Positions 23,534-34,420 of a stretch of 64,000 bases of DNA are shown here, in pieces. Below the pieces are notes generated by a model. That model saw nothing but the letters and a program-made list of their open reading frames with translations. It did no database searches and was not told the origin of the DNA. Origin of the DNA: Carex sylvatica (taxonomy: Eukaryota > Streptophyta > Magnoliopsida > Poales > Cyperaceae); contig CAXKVR010000016.1 of NCBI GenBank assembly GCA_964058845.1, positions 124,001-188,000 of the forward strand, in the 5' to 3' direction. The stretch's first letter is position 1, and each line of letters opens with the position of its first letter. A program made the translations under genes and the position numbers.

Positions 23534-24353
23534 TTCTCTTTTTTGGGTGGGGAGCAGTGCACGAACTGAAAGAGAGAGAGAGAGAGAGAGGGGAAGGCGA
23601 TCGAGTCCAAGGGGGGCCATGATCATCCGTTACTGTTAGTAACGGTAGTTACTAGTTGCTAACGGAGATGATCCTGGTCGGCTTTAGACATGGGCTCCTA
23701 CCTACTCATGCAATGCAACAGGCCCATCAGCCCATGGATATCATATGGATCTCACTATGAATTCAAGCCAGTCAGGTCAGGTCAGGTCAGGTCAGGTCAG
23801 ATCAGGTCTTTCAAAATGTTTCTTTTACATTCCACTCTGGATTAAGAAGCGCAAAAAAAGGGTGTTGCTAGGGTATGGGCTTGGAAGCCCATATCCTCCC
23901 CTGTGAACTGGGTTCTATGGATTTCTTTCTCATTACTGGTTTTGTTTCCGTGGAGGTGTAATGCTAAATTTCAGTCAGGTATACTGTGTTTCAGATTGAA
24001 AGTAACTCTCCAGTCTCGACTGCCAAATAAAATCCTCTTTTGAAACACCTTCAAAATTCAGACTACTAAATCTTTCTGTTTACTGATTTTAAAAACACTT
24101 GATTACTCTGTAACCTGATTTTAAAATTTTAGTCAGTAATGCTTGTATAATAACAGTTAAAGATATGCTGAGAGTGCATTACTTCAAACTACTCCAGCTA
24201 CCAATCTTATTCCAACTTCTTATTCGACCATAACAGAACAGTTCATACCACCCGTACCATAAAAATCACAAGCTCATACAACACAATTCAAAAGCAACAT
24301 ACTCTGAACCCACACAAATAACTATCACCGGTACCATACAAATCTTCTCTGTC
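23534..24353. other. Promoter of the 5-phosphatase and 3' flank of the reductase; SSR
   Basis: A GA tract (23568-23590) lies just upstream of the chosen start codon and belongs to the 5-phosphatase leader. A (GTCAG)n tract of about seven units is at 23771-23806. No other gene was seen. Confidence 0.5.
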
Positions 24354-24689
24354 TCAAACTTGTGCCTTCCATGAAGACAAGGGAGGCGTCTCAGAGTCCT
24401 TCCATGTATTTGCCATGGAGGGATACCTGTTACCCTGCACCAGTCCAGCACAAGACTCCAGCTCAGCCATTTCTTCTGTAGAGAGCTTCACAGATAGAGC
24501 TCCAATATTCTGGTTGAAGTTTTCTATTTTTGTGGTCCCAGGAATGGGGAACACATCAGGACCCTGGTGGTGGACCCACGCCAGTGCCAATTGGGCTGCC
24601 GTGCAGCCTTTCTTTGCTGCAAGTGCATTCACTCTCTCAAATGCAACAGCATTCTTCTCTAGGTTTTCAGGTTTAAATCTAGGTATCAT
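24354..24689 (-). CDS. Alternative last exon (4b) of the aldo-keto reductase
   Basis: This 336-nt exon has the same length, phase (0) and acceptor context as exon 4a (25069-25404), and its own stop. It starts [15 protein letters not shown] after the acceptor at 24690-24691. It encodes the same C-terminal third of the reductase, with many changes outside a shared core ([20 protein letters not shown]). No copies of exons 1-3 precede it, so it can be used only by splicing exon 3 to it and skipping 4a. Alternatively it is an unused duplicate. It has no stop or frameshift, which suggests selection or recent origin. Confidence 0.75.
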   Translation of the reverse strand: MIPRFKPENLEKNAVAFERVNALAAKKGCTAAQLALAWVHHQGPDVFPIPGTTKIENFNQNIGALSVKLSTEEMAELESCAGLVQGNRYPSMANTWKDSETPPLSSWKAQV

Positions 24690-25068
24690 CTGTAAAGCAG
24701 TGTATGTGTCAAGTAAGACAGAATAATGAAAATTACAATAATTATGTAGGCTTCCTTTATATTTGGTGCAGCATATTAAGAAAATATGTCAAGCTAAATT
24801 AACCTAAGGTAACATAGTGGAAGCTGATTACTATCAGTTGGGTAGGCTGAAGGTGCTATATTTAACTTAATTAAGAAAATATTATTAAGCAAAAAGTCAG
24901 TTATGATGGTTAGCTACAATACAACTCTCAGTTTGAGCCAAATCTAAGGATTCTATCCAGCTAACTGAGAAGTATTCATTCATAAATTACACAGGCTCGC
25001 CACAAGTCAACATAACCACATAATTGACCCACAATGCACCATCATTGCACATATAAAGGAAAAGAGGC

Positions 25069-28000
25069 TCAGGCTTTCCAAGAGGACAGATGAGGGGTGT
25101 CAGAATTCTGCCAAGTCCAAAGCACACTAGGAGCCCTATCTCCCTTGACCAAGTCAGCTGAGGCGCAAGACTCCAGCTCAGCCATTTCTTCTGTAGAGAG
25201 CTTCACAGATAGAGCTCCAATATTCTGGTTGAAGTTTTCTATCTTAGTGGTCCCCGGTATTGGGCACACATCAGTGCCCTGGTGGTGGACCCAGGCCAGA
25301 GCCAGTTGTGACGGGGTGCATCCTTTCTTTGTAGCCATAACATTGACACGGTCAAATATTAGAGCATTTGAGTTGAGGTTATCGGGTTGGAATCTAGGGA
25401 AAGCCTGCAAATTTTAGGCCATTTTTGGTGCCTAGGTTTAGACAAGTAGACGCGTCAAAGATGATGGCTCCAAAGAAAGTATAACAAACAAGTGGCTAGT
25501 TCAAATGGTAACCATCTTCTCAGGATTAATACTCTCAAAAAGATTTTTCCATTTAGGTAACCATCTTCCTTCATTTTATTTTTATTTCGTTGTCTGTTTG
25601 AAGAAAGAAGCACGACAGCATGCTACTTTCCTTGCCTTGAACCTTTTATACATAAGAAACAAATGTCCAAAAAAAAAAAATTGCATCGAATTTGGTTTTA
25701 AGAGTTTTACCTTGCGGAAGTCTTGGTCTGATAGTTCAGAAACCATTTTTGGACCACTGCCGAAAAATCCCCTTCCAAGTGGGCTATAAGCAACAATACC
25801 AATGCCCAGCTCTCTACAAGAAAAGAGATGCCAATAAATAAAGCATAGGATTAGAAGCTAGAACAAGACATCAATCTTTGAACTGAGAACATAGGCAATG
25901 CAAGTACAACAATAGAACACCAACTAGTTGAGGAAAAGTACACATAAAAAATGACCAAAAATAAAAGCTGAAAAGAAAAATAAATTTAATGTAAAGGAAG
26001 CTTACAATCTAAAGATCTATTGTCATTCAATTTTTTTCTGCATTATTTTGATATGTATCCTACACTTAAATGACTACTTAGGTTAAGCTAAATTATAAGG
26101 CAATAAAAATAAAATCACAAGATAAGACCTGCATGTCGGTATGATATCTTCTTCACAGTCTCTGGTCCAAAGGGACCACTCAATCTGAACAGCAGTGATT
26201 GGGTGCACCGCATGTGCCCTTCGAATTGTCGAGGCTGATGCCTCGGATAAGCCTATATACTTTATCTTTCCATCTTCCACAAGTTTCTTAAGCTCTCCCA
26301 CCTGAAATTGGCAAATTAAGGAAATGTTCTTTACATTCTAGTCTCTAGAACCAGGGGCAAAGCCAGAAATATCTCATAGTAAGTCAAACTCTTAGTTTTT
26401 CACTAGGTTGGCTACATGTATATTTGTCTAATTCTTTTTTTTTTCTTCCAAAAATCATAGAAACATAATAAACTTGACTATTTTTCTAGTCAAGGTACGG
26501 CAACTGCCCTACCCTTCACCATGTGCCTCTGCTGCTGCCTAGAACTCTAGAAGAAAGAGAATTATAATATCTTGGCTAGCAATCATTTACGACCAGGTTA
26601 GCATATGTATTTTTTATATTTTTAGAAATTGTTCAGGTTTATTAGATGGGATTCTTCTAACCATAGTAGATAATCACCATAAAGAACTTGTAAATTTTAA
26701 ATCCGCCATTCAAGTCTCGATCTATATGATGTACATTATTGCCAATTTTTGACAGTGGTTGACCAATTTATGGACTCAGGTTCAAAAGCCATTTGTGAGC
26801 TAACTTTCATTTTGGCATACAAGAAGCTTAAAATCTGGATTCTAAAATAGACCAAATCATCGCTCTTATTCTATTTCACTAGTAATGCATGAACAATTGG
26901 AATTGCAAAAACTTGAAGTTCATTTCATTCAAGTTCAAAAGTTCAAAGATCATCATTTTGACTTATATTAAATTTGGTGCTTATCTTCTACAAAAACAAA
27001 CTTTAAGTTTTACAATATTCAATCATGACATGGAAAATTATTACATTGATAGACTGTAAATTTGAGTGAACTCCAGCCGAAAGTATTCGCTTTTAGTGAC
27101 TGAACTATAATAAAAAGAAAGATGAGCCAACCCAAACCGGACAAGACCTGACACATTGCATTCTATCTCAGATTATACAAATTTGAAAGATAAGCTCTCT
27201 ATCAGCACAATAACACATCTCTGAACTGACTTTTAGATTTGAAATGGTTTTAGCCTGATTTGACAGATATTGTCAAGATTGTCAAGATAAAGCACAATCA
27301 AGTAACCCTATTATTTGGAATTTAGCATGGTTTATATAATAATTCCCAAAGCAACATCATATGCTCACCTTATCCTACAGAATAATCAATGGATGAAAAT
27401 TTTTTACCAGCATTTAAGCGGTACTGGTACCACAAGGACAATAACTTGAAATAGAAAGGCATTCTCATACACCTAACATGTAGATGCAGCTTCATATGTG
27501 AAGTTTTACCTACCCTGATGTCTCACCTATCCTGACTTCATTCCCAATTAGTTACCCAACAAAAAAATACATAGCTTAAGCAAGTAGAGATGAATTTAGA
27601 TCCTCTCCACTACTCAGCCTCAACCCAAAATTAATGAAGATCATGTAACAGAATGTAAATCCCCATCATGTAAACTCTATTCCTTAAAACCAACATTAGG
27701 AGAAAAATATTTTTACCACAATCTCATACAGGATCCAACTTACACATATAAGAACTCTAACAACAGACTTCAATGTGGTATTCTGCTTTCCCCTACCCAG
27801 CATACCATCAAATCTATACTTATTTTCCTTATCTGGCATTTCTTCCTGAAAGAGCCCTTTAAACTTAAGTAATAATAATGATAAGGATTAAAGATTAAAT
27901 GGGCAAAAGCAACTTACTGTGACTTCAATTGGGACACGGGTATCAATGCGGTGCTGATAGTACAAGTCAATACAATCAATAGCGAGTCGGTTGAGACTAG

Positions 28001-28334
28001 CCTCACATGCAGCTCGCACATAAGCCGGGTCTCCCTTAATCTCTCTCTTGCCATCAGCAAAGGTGAGACCAAACTTGGTTGCCAGCTCAACCTTGTCTCT
28101 CATCCCACCTTGTAATGCCTTGCCAAGTAAAATCTCATTGGTAAAAGGACCATAGATATCAGATGTATCGAATAATGTAACACCAGATGCGATGGCATGG
28201 TGGATGAGAGCGATCATGTCGGAATCGGGTTTGGGAGGACCGTAGAAGGAAGACATCCCCATGCAACCTAGTCCTTGCCTGGATACTTCCAGTCCCTGCG
28301 AACCCAGCTTCATACGTGGCACCTTTCCCGCCAT
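25069..28334 (-). CDS. Aldo-keto reductase, NADPH-dependent (isoform with last exon 4a)
   Basis: This is a single-domain (beta/alpha)8 oxidoreductase of the plant auxin-induced/perakine-reductase-like AKR group; it reduces carbonyls with NADPH in the cytosol. Exons: 27918-28334, 26129-26301, 25711-25813 and 25069-25404 (342 aa, normal for the group). The catalytic tetrad is visible: D56 and Y61 in [12 protein letters not shown]87 in ATKFG and H128 in YYQHR. GLSEAS and the SPLGRGFF block (start of the C-terminal half) follow. The cofactor loop [14 protein letters not shown] lies in exon 4. A second, equal-length copy of exon 4 lies 379 bp further on at 24354-24689 and is also in phase. The frame is intact. 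Substrate cannot be told from sequence. Confidence 0.93.
26352..26537. mobile_element. Small hAT-type MITE in intron 2 of the aldo-keto reductase
   Basis: The left end CAGGGGCAAAGCCAGAAAT resembles the MITE ends at 19605 and 34505. The right end is a weaker inverted match (reverse complement CAGCAGCAGAGGCACATG). The flanks tctagaac (26344-26351) and cctagaac (26538-26545) fit an 8-bp target duplication with one change. Confidence 0.65.
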
Positions 28335-28523
28335 TGAATTGAATCTAGTAGTACAAAGTTCGAAAGAGTGGCGTCGGAGGTTATTTTTTGTTTTCTGATC
28401 GCCCTGCTACTCCGCTTCCTTCGTCTCTTCTCTACACCTAACACCGCTCTTCTGGAATGGAGTAGTGACTTGGTAGAATGGTAGGTGGTAGTCGCTGCCT
28501 TTTCGCCTTTTTCTTATGGAACG

Positions 28524-28590
28524 CCAGTAACGGCAATAACGGCAGTCACTCCAGTAACGGCAATAACGGCAGTCACTCCAGTGACGGCAG
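28524..28590. repeat. 27-bp tandem repeat upstream of the aldo-keto reductase
   Basis: The unit ccagtaacggcaataacggc(agtcact) starts at 28524 and 28551, with a partial third copy at 28578. It lies about 190 bp upstream of the start codon (28334). Confidence 0.9.
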
Positions 28591-28657
28591 ACTTGGTATG
28601 TGGATATAATCATCTCCCTTCTATCAAACTGGAGATGTCCTCTTTATTAAGCTGCTA

Positions 28658-28693
28658 TTTTTCTTTTTCTTTTTCTTTTTCTTTTTCTTTTTG
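28658..28693. repeat. (CTTTTT)n microsatellite
   Basis: About six units, next to the 27-bp repeat. Confidence 0.9.
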
Positions 28694-30950
28694 TAGCAGA
28701 CTGTCCATTCCTTTTCAAGGAATAAATTGTTACTTTTGCTATCCACTGTTTGAAATGGCGAAGACGCTTAAGTTAAAACAGGACAGACCGCATGACATTT
28801 GTTTGTGATTGGTTGATAAAATTATATCGGAAATAAATAGTATAGGAGGAAAAATGGTTAACTTTATATATTTATAATTAATATAATTGGAATTGAGGTG
28901 TAACAGATGAAATAAAAAAATTATAAATAATGAAATAAATATTCAATTTTATCTTATTTATATAATTCTCATTTAATTTTCCTTGTTACAAATCTACAAT
29001 AAACACCGAATTTTTCATTAACCTTCTAAATTTTAATTAATCAAACAAGAAATAAGACAAAAAAAATTACATTTATTTTCTCTCATTAATCATTCAATTA
29101 TGAAAAAAATTAAATATGTTAATCTCTTTTATATTCCATTCTATTTTTCACCTTTCCTCACTTTCTCTACTCTCCATCCAAACATAAATAACTCCAGATA
29201 TTATTCTCATCCTGACGACAGTATAATTAAAAATAGTCATTTTTTTTACTAAAGAATGACTTAAAATATTAGGAAGTTGATATGAGTACCTCCACCTAAA
29301 CTACCATAATTGCTTGTGGAGACCGCAATCGTTCCAGATCTGTAATTTTTTTTTTAATATTAATAGTCAAATCTTGAAGTATGTAGTCCAAAGAACACAA
29401 GTATTTATATTTATATAGTAAACAATGTAAATGATAAATTAATTATTTTTAAATAATCGTACCCGCACCTTTTTTTGAAATTTTTGACGTCGTACCCGCA
29501 CCTAAACTGTCATAACTGCTTGTGGGGATCGCAACCGTTCCAGATCTATAACTTTTTTTTAAAATATTAATAGTCAAATCTTGAAGTATGTAGTCCAAAG
29601 AACACAAGTATTTATATCTATATAGTAAACAATATAAATTAATTATTTTTAAATAATCATACCCGCACCTTGTTTTGAAATTTCTGACGTCGTATCTGCA
29701 TTAGGAATCACTCAAATGGCATGGGGGACCATAACTGCATGTGGGGACCACTAAAAACTGTCAACTAAAAAATATTGACTTAGCTGATATGCTGCTAATA
29801 TTATTTAACTTGCATTTATACCTATACGTTATTATATTTACGTACATTTAATAGAGTGTTTATAGATATGTTATATACTTATGCAATTAATTAATTGCAT
29901 TTATGGTATCTATAATTACTAAATAAAATATTAATATATATACTACGTTGTGCTTATAGCAATCTCAAAAAGTGTTTATAACCATACAGTTATCATAAAA
30001 ATAATAATTTCACATATAGTTATCTTGGATAATTCATATCCTTAAAACTCTAAAATTACCACTTATATAGATAATTACCAATAACATAGACAATTCATAT
30101 CACTAAATATTTTCAATATCATCAATCTCGACTCCTTCATTTTGTACAACATATAACTCATTGTTCAAAGGAGTACATGTTCAGATTCAAATCAAAATCT
30201 CTATTATCAACATAATCAACCTCAACTCTTGCATTTCCATCTATATCAGATTGTTCATCTTAAAAATTGACCGTTCAAGTTGTACAACATTCAATTCCAT
30301 GTTATGATCCCAGTCAAACTCTCTAATACCCACATCATCACTTATTACTTTATTTGCACGATGCAAATCTTCATAAAGCTGAAACAAATTCACCTCATCA
30401 ACATCATCACCATTATCTTGTATGCATAAATTATCTCCAAAATACACATTTAGATCAATATTCATTATGATATTGAACAATAATTATTTATCAGTTCAAC
30501 ATTTTATATATTACAGATGGAAAGTATTAATATATGTTATAACTAATGCAAATATATATCCAATTAAGTATTAACATAAATGTAACAAAGTATTAATGTC
30601 TATAATGCCAAAATGTACACAACTATTATGTCAAGTATTAACACTAAATCAGTGAAGTATTTATATTGACCAATACATACAAACATTATAACACATACAT
30701 ACAACTACATATAACGACAAAAACTAGTGCATATATTTATAAAATAAAAAAATGTACACATACAAAAGATCAACATATTACCTGAAAGAAGATCAACAGA
30801 GCTGAATTGATCTAAGACCTACGAAGATAAGTATTAACACAAATACGGGAAAGTATTAATAGCTATATATAAAAATAAAACATAGAGAAATACACATCAC
30901 AAAATATATATATTCTCCTACTTTTTTTAAACAAATCAAGTACTTAAAAC
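28694..30950. other. AT-rich intergenic repeats
   Basis: No supported gene. A 206-bp direct duplication is annotated separately (29286-29691). Around 30500-30860 the short string 'aagtattaa' recurs many times. A weak minus-strand open frame at 30241-30480 begins with MNIDLNVYFGD, which recalls the first residues of FAR1/FHY3-type (MULE-derived) proteins, but it is too short and unsupported to call. Confidence 0.45.
29286..29691 (+). repeat. Direct tandem duplication, about 206 bp, two diverged copies
   Basis: Copy 1 is 29286-29491 and copy 2 is 29492-29691. Shared blocks include 'taatagtcaaatcttgaagt', 'atgtagtccaaagaacacaa' and 'gacgtcgta' at the junctions. Confidence 0.85.
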
Positions 30951-31542
30951 CTATGTTGCATGGATACAGATACGGATATCGTGTCAGACACGACACGAAT
31001 ACGGTGATACGGTAATTCTCAAAAATAGATGATACGACATGGCTATTATATATATTATTTTTCTATTTTAATTATGATATTTAGATTAATATTAAATTTA
31101 AACTAAACTTGTACAAAGACTTACTCAAGTATGAATTAAATACCATGCTACTATAACGTAACACATAACATAGTATATTACAATGGGAAAGTATTTTGAT
31201 TTTTGACTCTTAACAGGAAAGCTTGGATTTGAATCACGCATAGAGCAAAAAATAGTCCAATTATTACATGTTGGCGGGGTGTATCGGACCAGGTCCAGGA
31301 GCAAAAATAATTATATATGCTGTGAAAGCTTGAGACCAGGAGCAATATGCGGAGATTAAAAAAAAATAGAAGTGTCCAACCGGCGCATTCATTCAATGAG
31401 GTGTTGGAGACCGTATTAAGATGGTAGAGACACGTCAGTTGGCGTATCTGATACGTATCGTGGCTGTGTCGGAGGAGTGTCGGTGTTGGATACGTGTCAG
31501 ATACGGGTACGGTGACCTCTTAGGAGTGTCAGGGTAGCATAG
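30951..31542. mobile_element. hAT-like non-autonomous element
   Basis: The ends CTATGTTGCATGGATAC (left) and CTATGCTACCCTGACAC (reverse complement of the right) are imperfect inverted repeats. Subterminal regions are dense in 'gatacg' and 'acacg' repeats on both sides. The flanks cttaaaac and cttataat could be an 8-bp target duplication with two changes. A fragment of the same family is at 6735-6897. Confidence 0.55.
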
Positions 31543-33297
31543 CTTATAATAGATCTATCAACTATTTCTATCTCATACAAAAATAATACGAAATAAACTT
31601 ATACATTCAATCATTTATTTATACTAGTTCTATCAGATATTAATACAAGATCTATCAAGAATTTCTGCATAAATCGATGAAATTAACACAAAATAGATAA
31701 TTATATCATTTTAGAAAATCAAAATGACATAAATATCACACAATTTCATATAAATCTAGCAAAACTGAAAATTAATTGTGTATATGAACTAGAAATGACA
31801 CAATCTATGATTATTGATTCAACAGCACAAAAATAAACTCAAAATCAATAAAAAAAATGAATATTAATCTCACTGATCACCCGTCAGAATCACTGATTCA
31901 CCATAGATAACTGAGAAGAGAGCATCGTCGCTAAGAGATGATAGATCGACTCAAAATTCACAACAAATCGCTTCCAGTTTCGAAATAGCCATCAAAATCA
32001 GATCCGGGAAGTTGAACCATCAAAATCAAAATCGCCTAGGCTGGGAAGTTGGAAGCTGATCCAGGCAAATCGAATCCGGGTTTTGTACCAGATAAAAAGA
32101 GGTGGTAAGTAGAGGAAGCATGCGGGGGTGTGTAGGCGGAGGCTGGTGAAGTAGAGGTGATTCGAGTGGCAAAGGCTGTTGACACAATATGAAAAAAAAA
32201 TATTTTCTCTGGAAGAGAATAAGACTGGGAGCCGATTGGAGGTGGAGAGAGAGAGAGAGAGAGTCTATTTTAGAAAGTCATTAGTTAGGATGGTCAAATT
32301 AGAATGTTGACTGAGTTGAAAAATATGCGAGGATTTTGCGAATACTCAAATGCGGGTATCAAAATAATTATTCAAAATATTAAGGTCATATTCGATAAGA
32401 AATTCCGGAAAATTACATTTTAGTTAGGGAAGCAACAATATTTATTAATTTTAAATTTATACTGAGACTATTGAAAACGGGTATGGTCGTTATTTCTATA
32501 TGTTATTTTTATTTTTTTTATAAAAGAATAACATTGCATAGTTAATTTTCTAAAGTATATTGAAAAATGAGTTTAAAGAGACCAAAAGCTTAATGAGATT
32601 GATAATAAAATCATATATTAAACTTGAAATTGATATATAGACCTTTCGAATAGATAGATATTCAAATTAGAGTGAGGCTACCGTATACATAATAATACAA
32701 ATCGGACATGGGACCCAAAGTTTTCTCTTTGGCTATAATCAGCTAGCGAAATGGCCTGATTTCATCACTAAGACCTGGGTTTGGCTCCACTCCCTTAATA
32801 AGGAACATTGTTGGATGGTTCGAATTAGATCAACACCATCCATTTCAGATTAAGATTAGCCTCTAAACCACTTTAAACTGATATGATCTGACCCATCCAA
32901 TCTGGAATTAACTAACGGTGGTATCGGTCTGTATATGCTGTTTGCCAGAAAACAAGAAAAAAATTATTCAATTGAGATTCTAATTTGCATCCCATGGGAG
33001 TACCTGACCGCCAAAACTGAAAAGCAAACCAAGGCAACCAATATTCTCAAGCAGAAAGCTGAGAGTAAGAATTGACTCAGGAATAACATTGCTTAACTGC
33101 ACCTCCTTATTTCTTTCTATAGTATTTACAACAAATGAGATGCCAGCCACAAGACATTTTTGTCCCTTCTACCAAAACTGTGGTAACATTATATTAATGC
33201 CAATATAACTAATTTATAGAATTTGCTAATGTAGTCCTATGGCTATCTACAATAAAATTAATCATTATACTGGAGTAAGAAATTGAGAACGCAAACA
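31543..33297. other. Intergenic AT-rich DNA; no gene seen
   Basis: A GA tract occurs at about 32249-32264. The right end includes the 3' flank of the BASS gene. Nothing else was recognised. Confidence 0.5.
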
Positions 33298-34388
33298 CTA
33301 GGAGCTAGCATCAGAGCATGTCTGGGGAAAGAACAGCTGCAAAGAGTCTCGAATCCGAGACCCGTTACCCCAAAAAGAAGCAAGACTTAGACCTGTTATA
33401 GCCATTATTACGACTGAACAAGCCGCCGGTACTGCTTGGGTACTACCTCCCAGAAATTGGGTTGCGAGAAGACCTGCTAGGGTTGAGCTCTGCATACCAG
33501 TGCAGAGAGAAATCGTCCTGCTTACTGGTTCACCTTGCCTGAAAAAGGACGATTTATCAGAATATTCAGCAAATGATTAACAAAATTATAATATTCTGTA
33601 TACGCAAGTGATACGTGTCAAATTATCATTTATAATATTCTGTATACACTAGTGATACACGTCAAATTATCATTTATCCACCTCCAAACATGAAGTTTCT
33701 CATTGTTTCACCTGAATACCTCCTTTTTCCTACGATATACCAAACTTATGTTCTTTATTCATTTATCCAGATAAACAATCCGGAACAAGAAATAGTTCGG
33801 GGATCTAATTAAGTATATGTTTATCCGCATATTCATGCTATATTAGATATTTCCAATGCTTTACAGATTTTGTTTTTGCACGGCATGCATTATTCTGCTA
33901 AACACCAATGTCATGCAGCAGGTTACAAACCACCCTTAGCGGAACATGTCATTTTGTACTTTTAGCAAATTTCTACCATTTGATAGTCCGTATCAGGTCA
34001 AAAAAATGCAATTTTGATTTCATGACCTTAGAACTCATCATGTGTCTTCAATTAGTGTTTACTAGAAACCAAGTTCGAAAAGAGATCTCTAGTATTTGCC
34101 GAGAAATTTTACCTCCAAAATGGCAGTTTGGAGAACCAATAGCCGATTGTGAAGGCAACAAGGTGAAATGTCAAAATTGGAAAAAGTAAAAGGAAGCCCT
34201 CCGAAGATAGAATCTTGCTTCGATTAATGGCAAGTGGACTCCCAATGCATAAAGAAGTGCAAATCATGGCCACAAAAGGCATTAGAGGCTGTATAACATT
34301 TACAACTGCCTTTGCATATGTGTTTAGTAGAAGCCCTAGTGCCACTGGAACTAGTACTACCTATCTCAAAAAAAACAGGCAACTAAGA

Positions 34389-34420
<32 letters not shown>

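Noticed and set aside
22788..23610. Several long open frames antisense to the first 5-phosphatase exon
   Set aside because: They are shadows of the GC-rich, repeat-containing coding exon. The WD40 and Ser/Pro content is only meaningful on the minus strand.
30241..30480. 79-residue minus-strand frame resembling the start of FAR1-like proteins
   Set aside because: Only about ten residues recall the family, and the frame ends before any diagnostic domain. It is mentioned only as a weak note.
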